From assembly GCA_038250905.1 (NCBI GenBank), contig JBBSBV010000023.1:1-64000 (forward strand): a stretch of 64,000 bases of DNA. Reading direction: 5' to 3'. This document shows, one piece after another, positions 39,091 through 46,099 of the stretch. Positions within the stretch are counted from its first letter, which is position 1. Each line of letters starts with the position of its first letter. The stretch is from JAENVU01 sp038250905 (GTDB lineage: Bacteria; Actinomycetota; Acidimicrobiia; IMCC26256; JAENVU01). The notes under the pieces were generated by a model, which saw nothing but the letters and a program-made list of their open reading frames with translations, was not told the origin of the DNA and searched no databases. Position numbers and translations under genes: made by a program.

Positions 39091-41100
39091 CTAGACCCAG
39101 GGATCGTCGGTATCCGGCGCCGCCGGCGGCGCGACCGGCGCGCTCGGTGACGACGTTCCCTTGGCCGGGCCCGGGGTCGTCACGCGCGGGCGCGGCTGGG
39201 GCTTGCGCGACGCCTTCCATGGCATGAGCCGTTGGAGGATCGAGACCTCGCCGGGGTGGGCGTAGCCGTAGCCGTAGCCGTAGTAGCCGTAGTAGCCGTA
39301 GTAGCCCGCCCGCACCCCGTGTTCGGCGCCGACGATGACGACACCGATGACGGTGGCCTCGAGTCGGCGCAGGAGATCCGCCGAGGACACGATGCCGCTG
39401 CGTCGCGTCCAACCCGACCGGGCCAGCAGTACCGAGGCATCGACGCCCAGCGCGAGGTCGGCCGCATCGTTGGCGAGCAGGATCGGCGGCGAGTCGACGA
39501 TGACGAGATCGGCCAACTGCGTCGCCGCCGCGACCGCGGCCTTGGCCACCGCGATCGCGTGACCCGGATCCGACTTGGTCGGCGCGCTCGCCGCGAGCCG
39601 GACGCCGGGAACCTCGGTCTCCTGGAGAATCGCCTCGAGGTCCTCGGGCTCACAGCTCAGGTCGATGTCGCCCAGGTTCGGGTTGCGGGGCCGGTCGAAG
39701 TACCGGGTCTGGGTCGGGCGCCGGAAGTCCGCGTCGATGACGATGACCGTGACACCGGTCTCGGCGAACGCGGCGGCGAGGTTGACCACCGAGATCGACT
39801 TTCCTTCCGCCGGTCCCGGCGAGGTGACCAGCAGCGTGCGCAGCGGACGGCCCCGGGTGACGGTCCCGGCACCGGCGACATGACCGTTGCCGTTGCCGTT
39901 GCCATTGCCATTGCCATTGCCATTGCCGTTGCCGTTGCCGGATCCGGGGCTCAGGGCGACGTTCCGGGGATGCCGCTGCCACATCGCGAGCAGCGAGGTC
40001 CGCAACGATCGGTACGCCTCGGCGGTGAGCGATGCCGGTTCGGCCGAGGTCGCCACCTGGAACCGGTCGGCGCGGTCCATCTTCACGACGGGAATCTCGG
40101 CGATCACCGGCATCCGAGCGGCCGACTCCGTCCCGGCGACGTCACGGATGCGGGCGCCGAGCAGTTCGGTGATCACGAGGATCGCGAGGGCGAGGAACAG
40201 CCCGATACCGCCGCCGACGATCATGCGGCTGTTGGGATCGAGTGCAGTACCACCGGCGGACCGGATGATGGCCTCGCGTGTGACGGTGGCCGGTTCGAGG
40301 GTCTTCAGCGGGACCGGGTCGGGGCCCGCCTGGTTCAGCGACGCCAACGACTGGTCGAGTGCGTCCTTCTTGCTCTGCAGGGTGTTGCGGCGGGACTGGA
40401 GCTGCGCCCGCTGAACCGGATCCGTCGCGAACGCGATCTGGGAGTCGATCGACGCGAGCTGGACCTCGGTGATGTCGCGGTCGCCGGTCGTGTTCTTGAT
40501 CGAGGCCTGGAATCGGGCCTGGACGCGGGCCTCGAGCGACTTGAGCAGCTCCTCGGCGAAGGCGTTCGCCACCTTCGGGGCGATGTCACGGCCGCCGGTG
40601 GCGCTGATCGCGAGCGCGCCGGTCGCCGGGTCGGGCACGGCCGCCACCGTCGCCTGGTTCAGGATGCTGCCGTTGAAATAGATGGTGATGATGCCCTTAC
40701 CGGCACGCACCTTGGGGACCGCCGGATCCGACGCGTTCTGTTGGGTCCGCTGCTGACTGTTGGCCCCGCCACTCGAACTGCCCGAACTCGACGTGCTCGC
40801 CGCGTCCTGCTTCGTGATCGTCGTGGGGAAGGTCGACGCGTTGAGTGTCTTCATCGCCGCGTCCGGGATCGGCCCGATGATGGTCTCGAGCGCATAGCGG
40901 TCGAAGTCGACCCGACCCGACGTCGCGTCGTTGGTCTCGAGGGTGTGCGTCGCCCGGAACGCGACCCTCGGGGCGGTGGCCCTGATCACACTCGACTCGC
41001 TCGGGCGGGTGGCGAACGCGAGGAGTGACCCAATGAGGGCACCAACGACCAAGATCCACCAGCGGCGGCGCAGGATCCTGAGATAGTCGAGTGGTCTCAT
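39091..41100 (-). CDS. Polysaccharide co-polymerase / bacterial tyrosine kinase (Wzc-like)
   Basis: A 669-residue inner-membrane protein that controls chain length or export. Span 1 is at about 13-30, an extracytoplasmic Wzz-like region with Ser/Gln-rich insert follows, and span 2 is at 293-315. The cytoplasmic BY-kinase domain has SPGPAEGKS (427-435, Walker A), VIVIDADFRRPT (452-463, Walker A') and LVIVDSPP (532-539, Walker B). A linker of nine Asn-Gly repeats (389-406) joins span 2 to the kinase. A Tyr cluster (GYYGYYGYYGYGYGY, 599-613) is the likely autophosphorylation site, and a Pro-rich tail follows. ATG 41100 matches the family N-terminus MRPLDYLRILRRRWW. Confidence 0.93.
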   Translation of the reverse strand: MRPLDYLRILRRRWWILVVGALIGSLLAFATRPSESSVIRATAPRVAFRATHTLETNDATSGRVDFDRYALETIIGPIPDAAMKTLNASTFPTTITKQDAASTSSSGSSSGGANSQQRTQQNASDPAVPKVRAGKGIITIYFNGSILNQATVAAVPDPATGALAISATGGRDIAPKVANAFAEELLKSLEARVQARFQASIKNTTGDRDITEVQLASIDSQIAFATDPVQRAQLQSRRNTLQSKKDALDQSLASLNQAGPDPVPLKTLEPATVTREAIIRSAGGTALDPNSRMIVGGGIGLFLALAILVITELLGARIRDVAGTESAARMPVIAEIPVVKMDRADRFQVATSAEPASLTAEAYRSLRTSLLAMWQRHPRNVALSPGSGNGNGNGNGNGNGNGNGNGHVAGAGTVTRGRPLRTLLVTSPGPAEGKSISVVNLAAAFAETGVTVIVIDADFRRPTQTRYFDRPRNPNLGDIDLSCEPEDLEAILQETEVPGVRLAASAPTKSDPGHAIAVAKAAVAAATQLADLVIVDSPPILLANDAADLALGVDASVLLARSGWTRRSGIVSSADLLRRLEATVIGVVIVGAEHGVRAGYYGYYGYYGYGYGYAHPGEVSILQRLMPWKASRKPQPRPRVTTPGPAKGTSSPSAPVAPPAAPDTDDPWV
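39261..39306 (-). repeat. Repeat encoding the Tyr-Gly cluster of the tyrosine kinase
   Basis: Repeated TAC and GGC codons on the minus strand encode alternating Tyr and Gly residues near the C-terminus of the Wzc-like kinase. The exact repetition at DNA level makes the number of phosphorylatable tyrosines prone to change by slippage. Confidence 0.8.
39885..39938 (-). repeat. Nine-unit hexanucleotide repeat encoding Asn-Gly
   Basis: Nine consecutive six-base units, differing only at one synonymous position (Asn AAC or AAT), encode the Asn-Gly linker between the second membrane span and the kinase domain. The repeat is in frame, so changes in unit number would alter linker length only. Confidence 0.9.
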
Positions 41101-41257
41101 CGCGTGTGAGCCCCCCCAGGGCCAGGGTGATCGAGACTGGATCGCGGGCCACGGCCAGGTGGCCATCGCAGACGAAGGCCACGCAGTGTAGCCGTCGCCG
41201 ATGCGGTCGATCCATAGGCACCTCGGCCCACCGCACCCGTACAAACACGCTGAAACC

Positions 41258-41286
41258 CTGACAGTTACCCCCGGTTCGCCTATGAA
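41258..41286 (+). promoter_or_regulatory. Candidate promoter for the deacetylase operon
   Basis: CTGACA (41258-41263) and TATGAA (41281-41286) are 17 bp apart on the plus strand, a good sigma-70-like match in a 325-bp divergent spacer. A start near 41293 gives a leader of about 130 nt before the GTG at 41426. The remaining part of the spacer (41101-41257), upstream of the Wzc-like gene, shows no clear promoter or gene. Confidence 0.5.
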
Positions 41287-41425
41287 GGAGCTGAGGCCAG
41301 TTACCACGGAGCGTGGCGATCCAACCGCCGTCGCGTCGACGCGAGGCGGACCGGACCCCGGATGGGCGAGCACCGCTGGCGTCTACGATGCCCGACCTTC
41401 CGCACGTGATCAGGAGGTCGGGGCC

Positions 41426-42238
41426 GTGCCGACGCTGGCGAAGCAGGCACTGAAGTGGTCGGCGGCAGCCGTCGATCGTGTCGTTTGTCCGCCGAGCGGT
41501 GTCGTGGTCCTCATCTATCACCGCGTCGGCGGCGACTCGGGCCTCGACGTCGACCTCCCGATCGCGACGTTCACGGCCCAGATGGAACAGCTCGCGGCGG
41601 GCGGACGGGTCGTGACCATCGACGAGGCACTCGACCGCCTCGATGGCCCCGCGCCGGTCGGGCCGGCTCCCGTCGTGATCACCTTCGACGACGGGACCGC
41701 CGATTTCGCCGACATCGCCTTTCCCGTCCTGGAGCGCTGTGGATTGCCGTCCACGCTGTACCTCGCGACGGCGTTCGTCGACGAGCGGCGCGACTTCCCC
41801 AACGCGGGCCGTCCCCTCTCGTGGTCGGCGCTCCAGGACGTGCATGCGACGGGACGGGTCACGGTCGGGTCCCACACCCACACCCATGCGCTCCTCGACC
41901 GACTTCCACCGAGCGAGATCGACACCGAACTCGACCTCGCCGACGACCTCATCGAAACCCACCTCGGCACGCGCCCGCGCCACTTCGCGTATCCGAAGGC
42001 CGTGGCCGGTTCGTCGCCCGCCGACGCCGCGGCCCGCGCCCGGTACCGGTCGGCGGCGCTCGCCGGGACCCACGCCAACCGCTTCGGTGCGACCGACCCT
42101 CACCGCCTCGCGCGGAGTCCCGTGCAATGCAGCGACGGGACGCGCTATTTCGCGGCCAAGCTCGCGGGCGGGATGCGGTTCGAAGACGTACTCCGGGTGA
42201 CCGCGAACCGATGGCGCTACCGGGACGCCACCGGATGA
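41426..42238 (+). CDS. Polysaccharide deacetylase (NodB/CE4 family)
   Basis: A 270-residue enzyme that removes N- or O-acetyl groups from a glycan. VVVLIYHRVGGDSG opens the domain, VITFDDGTADF (Asp88, Asp89) is motif 1, VGSHTHTHALLDRL (His150, His154) is the metal-binding motif 2, and HFAYPKAVAG is the later catalytic loop. The start is GTG 41426, with AGGAGG 8 nt upstream, the best ribosome site of the island. There is no clear signal peptide, so it may act in the cytoplasm or be held at the membrane by the N-terminal helix. The ATG of the next gene overlaps its stop. Confidence 0.92.
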   Translation: MPTLAKQALKWSAAAVDRVVCPPSGVVVLIYHRVGGDSGLDVDLPIATFTAQMEQLAAGGRVVTIDEALDRLDGPAPVGPAPVVITFDDGTADFADIAFPVLERCGLPSTLYLATAFVDERRDFPNAGRPLSWSALQDVHATGRVTVGSHTHTHALLDRLPPSEIDTELDLADDLIETHLGTRPRHFAYPKAVAGSSPADAAARARYRSAALAGTHANRFGATDPHRLARSPVQCSDGTRYFAAKLAGGMRFEDVLRVTANRWRYRDATG

Positions 42239-43407
42239 CCCGACGCCTGGTCCACGTCACGACCACGGACATGAGCCTCGAACTGTTGCTCGGCCCGCAA
42301 CTCGCCGCGTTCGTCGCTGCCGGGTACGAGGTGATCGGGGCCTCGGCGCCGGGTCGCTACGTCGACGCGATCGAAGCGCGGGGCGTCCGCCACGTCCCGC
42401 TCACTCACGCGACCCGCTCGATGGCGCCCCGTCACGACCTCGCCGCGTGGTTCGAGCTCCGGCGGTTGTTCACCGATCTCCGACCGGACATCGTCCACAC
42501 CCACAACCCGAAGCCCGGCGTCTACGGCCGACTCGCGGCACGGGCCGCCGGGGTCCCTGCGATCGTCAACACCGTGCACGGCCTCTACGCGACTCCGGAC
42601 GACCCGTTCGTGAAACGCGCGGTGGTGTACTCGCTCGAGCGCCTCGCCGCCGCCGCGTCGGACGCCGAACTGGTCCAGAACCCGGAGGACATCCCGACGT
42701 TGCGATCGTTGCGGGTCCCCGAAGCCAAGCTCACGGTGCTGGGGAACGGAGTGGATCTCGATCGCTTCCGACCCGATCGGATCGGTCCCGCCCGGCGCGC
42801 CGAACTCCGCGCCGAGTGGGGCGCCGGACCGGACGACATCGTGTGTGGCGCGGTCGGTCGACTCGTCTGGGAGAAGGGCTACCGCGAACTGTTCGCCGCC
42901 GCGACCCGGCTCCGCGGGCACCACCCGCGCGTGCGCTTCGTCGTCGTCGGCGGTCTCGACGAGGCGAAGTCCGACCAACTGTCCCGCGCCGATCTCGACG
43001 CAGTCGGTGCGCAGGCCGACATCACGTTCCTCGGACTCCGCGACGACGTCGAGGACCTGTATCCCGCGATGGATCTCTACGTCCTCGCGTCCCACCGCGA
43101 GGGCTTCCCCCGTTCCGCGATGGAAGCGGCCGCGTCCGGGCTCCCCGTGATCGCAACCGACATCCGCGGCTGCCGGCAGGTGGTCGCGCCGGGCGCGACC
43201 GGCGTCCTGGTGCCGCCGCGCGCCCCGGATGCCCTGGCCACGGCCATCGCGTCGATCGCCGACGACGAACCGCGCCGCATCGCGATGGGACGGGCCGCGC
43301 GGGCCAAGGCGCGCGCCGAGTTCGACGATCGGACCATCGTCGACATCACGCTGGGCACCTACGACCGCCTGCTGGCCCGACCGTCGCGTCGGAGCACCGC
43401 CCGATGA
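42235..43407 (+). CDS. GT4-family glycosyltransferase
   Basis: A 390-residue GT-B enzyme. The N-terminus MTRRLVHVTTTDMSLELLLG is followed by DIVHTHNPKPGVYGRLAARA and VNTVHGLY, typical of capsule-type GT4s. The donor domain has CGAVGRLVWEKGYRELFAA and the E-x7-E motif in REGFPRSAMEAAASGLPVIA. It is coupled to the deacetylase gene by ATGA. The stop is followed by a short duplicated stretch containing a six-codon reading frame before the GNAT gene. Confidence 0.93.
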   Translation: MTRRLVHVTTTDMSLELLLGPQLAAFVAAGYEVIGASAPGRYVDAIEARGVRHVPLTHATRSMAPRHDLAAWFELRRLFTDLRPDIVHTHNPKPGVYGRLAARAAGVPAIVNTVHGLYATPDDPFVKRAVVYSLERLAAAASDAELVQNPEDIPTLRSLRVPEAKLTVLGNGVDLDRFRPDRIGPARRAELRAEWGAGPDDIVCGAVGRLVWEKGYRELFAAATRLRGHHPRVRFVVVGGLDEAKSDQLSRADLDAVGAQADITFLGLRDDVEDLYPAMDLYVLASHREGFPRSAMEAAASGLPVIATDIRGCRQVVAPGATGVLVPPRAPDALATAIASIADDEPRRIAMGRAARAKARAEFDDRTIVDITLGTYDRLLARPSRRSTAR

Positions 43408-43428
43408 CCGTGACCGCCCGATGACCGT
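43401..43428 (+). repeat. Small direct duplication of a start/stop junction
   Basis: CCCGATGACCGT occurs twice, 17 bp apart. The first copy supplies the ATGA where the GT4 stops and a six-codon frame (MTVTAR) starts. The second copy supplies the true ATG of the GNAT gene at 43421. It looks like a recent tandem duplication of a coupled start site. Confidence 0.7.
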
Positions 43429-44002
43429 CCGTGACGCGACCGAAGCCGACATCCCCCGCGTGGCCGAGTTGCACGCGACCCGGATCAGCGAGGGGTTCCT
43501 CAGCAGTCTCGGCCTCCCGTTCCTGCGCCGCCTGTACCGCCGGGTCGCGCGGACTCCGGATTCGTTCCTGCTCGTCGACGAGCGCGACGCCATGGTGGCG
43601 GGGTTCGTCGCCGGAGTCGCCGATCTCTCGGCGCTGTACCGCACGTTCCTCCTCCGCGACGGCGTGATCGCCGCCGTCGCCGCCGCGCCGCGCGTGGTCC
43701 GGGCGGTGCCGCGCGTGATCGAGACGCTCAAGTACCCCACCACCACTGCAGACCTGCCGACCGCGGAGATCCTCGCGGTGGCAGTGGACCCCGCGCGGTC
43801 CGGCCAGGGCATCGGCACCGCGCTCGTCCGGGCCGCGACGGCGGAGTTCGCACAGCGTTCCATCACCGCGGCCAAGGTGGTCACCACCGCCGACAACCAC
43901 GCCGCGATCGCGATGTACGAGGCCGCCGGATACCGGGCGGCCGCCGGCCTCGAGATGCACCCCGGCCGCGAATCGAAGGTGCTGGTGTGGACGGCCTCGT
44001 AG
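43421..44002 (+). CDS. GNAT-family N-acetyltransferase
   Basis: A 193-residue single-domain GNAT. MTVRDATEADIPRVAELHAT is the N-terminal motif; AVAVDPARSGQGIGTALVRA is the acetyl-CoA loop, and VTTADNHAAIAMYEAAGYRA the C-terminal signature. ATG 43421 gives the proper family start. It lies between the GT4 and WecA-like genes and overlaps the latter by 16 bp, so it may acetylate an amino sugar later placed on the lipid carrier, in the way PglD does in other pathways (PglD itself has a different fold). The substrate is inferred. Confidence 0.87.
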   Translation: MTVRDATEADIPRVAELHATRISEGFLSSLGLPFLRRLYRRVARTPDSFLLVDERDAMVAGFVAGVADLSALYRTFLLRDGVIAAVAAAPRVVRAVPRVIETLKYPTTTADLPTAEILAVAVDPARSGQGIGTALVRAATAEFAQRSITAAKVVTTADNHAAIAMYEAAGYRAAAGLEMHPGRESKVLVWTAS

Positions 44003-44949
44003 CGCTGGTGATCGGTCTGATCGGCGGCCTGGCCCTGACCCCGGCGGCGCGCCGCATCGCGATCGCGTTCGACATCGTCGACCGTCCGGGCGAGTTGAAA
44101 CCCCAGCGCATCCCGGTCGCGTACCTCGGCGGCGTCGCGGTCGCGCTCGCCGCCGCGAGCGGCGCCATCCTCGGCGGCCGCCCACTCGTGCTCCTTCCGA
44201 TGGCCGCCGCGCTCCTCCTCGGACTGGCCGACGACCTCCGGCCGCTGGCGGTCACCGTGCGGATCGCAGTCGAACTCGCGATCGCCGCGGTCAGTGCCCT
44301 CGTCGTCCCCGGCCCGATCATCGCCCGGGTCGCGACCGCGGTCCTCGTGCTCGGACTCCTCAACGCGGTCAACCTCCTCGACGGCCAGGACGGCCTCGCG
44401 GCCGGGGTCGGCGTCGTCATCGGTGTGGCATTCGCGTTCCTCGGCGGCGCCGCGACCCCCGTCGGTCTCGGACTCGCCGGCGCGTTGCTGGGGTTCCTCG
44501 TCCTCAACCGCCCACCGGCGCGCATCTACCTCGGTGACGCCGGCGCGTACTTCGTCGGTACCACCGTCGCGCTCCTCCCGGCCCTGACCCGGCACGCCGG
44601 AACGCGCTGGTCCATCTGGTGGGCCGTGCCGCTCCTCGTCGCGGTGCCCGTCGCCGACACTGCGATCGCGATCCTGCGGCGGCTCCGCGCGCACCGGCCG
44701 CTGCTCAGTGGCGACCGGAGTCACGTCTACGACCAGATGGTCGACCGGGGATCGAGCATCGGCCGCTCGACCGCGGTCTGTGTCGCGGCGCAGGTGCTCC
44801 TCGGCGCGATCGGTCTCGCCGCCACGCAGGCTGTGCCGGGCGCCGCGTTGGCCATCACCGTCGGCACCGCTTTCGTCGTCGCCCTCGTCGTCGGGCGGGC
44901 CGGGTTCCTCACGACGGCGAGCGACTCCGACGCCGACCGGCCGAACTAG
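43987..44949 (+). CDS. Polyprenyl-phosphate phosphoglycosyltransferase, WecA/MraY family
   Basis: A 320-residue membrane enzyme that transfers a HexNAc-1-phosphate from UDP-sugar to undecaprenyl phosphate, starting glycan synthesis. About ten spans are predicted. GLADDLRP (Asp82-Asp83), NAVNLLDGQDGLA (Asn126 to Gly136) and ARIYLGDAGAYFVG are the three signature loops, and the SHVYDQMVDRG segment fits the C-terminal His motif. The start is GTG 43987, 16 bp inside the GNAT gene. Its last 41 bp overlap the convergent membrane-protein gene. It is the probable initiating enzyme of the island's glycan. Confidence 0.92.
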   Translation: MDGLVALVIGLIGGLALTPAARRIAIAFDIVDRPGELKPQRIPVAYLGGVAVALAAASGAILGGRPLVLLPMAAALLLGLADDLRPLAVTVRIAVELAIAAVSALVVPGPIIARVATAVLVLGLLNAVNLLDGQDGLAAGVGVVIGVAFAFLGGAATPVGLGLAGALLGFLVLNRPPARIYLGDAGAYFVGTTVALLPALTRHAGTRWSIWWAVPLLVAVPVADTAIAILRRLRAHRPLLSGDRSHVYDQMVDRGSSIGRSTAVCVAAQVLLGAIGLAATQAVPGAALAITVGTAFVVALVVGRAGFLTTASDSDADRPN

Positions 44950-45892
44950 GCGACCCGCGCGGGCGGAGTCGCTTGGAGACGCGCACGATGCCGCCGATCC
45001 CGATCGCGATCGGGATCGCAGGGACGAGGAGCACGAACGCGTTGCCGCCGGTCTCGGCGAACCCGGCGACCCGCGACGCGTACCCCACGACGAGGACCTG
45101 CGCTCCGACGACGCACCACTCGAACGCGCCGAGTCCGAGCGATCGGGACAACGACGCGATCCGGCCCTTCGCCAGCATCCGGCCGATCGGTTCGACCACG
45201 AACAGTCCGAGCGACGCGACCGCGCCGACGATCGAGCCGGGCCGGCCCCGGCCCTCGAACGCCGCGGCCCAGACGAACAACGCGATCGCGGCGCTGATCC
45301 CGCCGGCGCCCATGCGGCTGAACCGTTTGGGCCAACCGGTGAACGCCAGGGGGGCCGCCGCACCGATGAGCGGACGGATCCGTTCGGTGTCCGGGACGGT
45401 CCAGTAGAGCCCGGCCACGGTGATCAGCCAGAGCACCGGTCCGAGTCCGAGACGCGCACTCCGCCGGTCGAGATCGGCCGCGAGGGGTGAGGCGACGACG
45501 ATCGTCAGGATCACCAGATTCTGTGACCACGACGGGCCCGGGAAGTCATTCGACACGCCGACCAGCACGGCGCCCGGGATCGCGAGGACGGCACCGATGA
45601 TCTTGGGGTTCGGCGTCCGGTCCGCCAGTTCCCCGGCCACGAACAGCGCGGCGAGGCCCCAGAGCATCCCGGCCGGGAAGGTGTCGATCTGCTGATAGCC
45701 GAACGCGCCGCCGATCACGATGAGGCATGCGACCACCCACGCCGGCCCGGTCAACCCCAGGGGCGCATGGCTGCGCCGCGGCAGCTTGGTGATGCCGAAT
45801 CCGAGGGCCATCACCACGGCGGTCAGCGCCAACCCGACGGCGAATCCGTCCCGGAACCCTTGGAAATCGATGAGCGTCGTGAACGGACTCAT
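44909..45892 (-). CDS. Integral membrane protein of unknown function
   Basis: A 327-residue protein with about nine to ten hydrophobic spans, some short, and a basic C-terminal tail. The first 30 residues (MSPFTTLIDFQGFRDGFAVG) start with a short polar stretch, and most loops are short and Gly/Pro-rich. I see no catalytic motif. Its ATG 45892 is on the divergent side of the PglF-like gene, and its 3' end overlaps the WecA-like gene by 41 bp on the opposite strand. A role in glycan transport or anchoring is possible from context alone. Confidence 0.75.
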   Translation of the reverse strand: MSPFTTLIDFQGFRDGFAVGLALTAVVMALGFGITKLPRRSHAPLGLTGPAWVVACLIVIGGAFGYQQIDTFPAGMLWGLAALFVAGELADRTPNPKIIGAVLAIPGAVLVGVSNDFPGPSWSQNLVILTIVVASPLAADLDRRSARLGLGPVLWLITVAGLYWTVPDTERIRPLIGAAAPLAFTGWPKRFSRMGAGGISAAIALFVWAAAFEGRGRPGSIVGAVASLGLFVVEPIGRMLAKGRIASLSRSLGLGAFEWCVVGAQVLVVGYASRVAGFAETGGNAFVLLVPAIPIAIGIGGIVRVSKRLRPRGSPSSAGRRRSRSPS

Positions 45893-46099
45893 GCCCGGTA
45901 ACGCCGACGAGCAGGGGGCCGATCGGCCCAGGTCGCTCCGATTTCCCCAATTTTTGCCACGGTCGGTGATTCTTTCTCTTGCATTCGGCCACGAAATGCA
46001 GCCACAATGTCGCCCTTATCCATGGCGGCTGGGGGGCCGGGTGCACGACGCGGAGCGAGCGTACACGGGGCGTCGCAGCCCTTCCGGGTGCTGCATCTG

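Noticed and set aside
39885..39938. Short regular repeats as a possible CRISPR array
   Set aside because: Units are six bases with no spacers and encode an in-frame Asn-Gly linker.
34107..41100. Search for a short precursor peptide gene next to the PqqD/HprK module
   Set aside because: Gaps between genes are 17 nt or less and no unassigned short frame with a good ribosome site is seen, so a classical RiPP cluster is not supported here.
43404..43424. Six-codon frame MTVTAR as a gene
   Set aside because: Too short and created by a local duplication; at most a coupling device.
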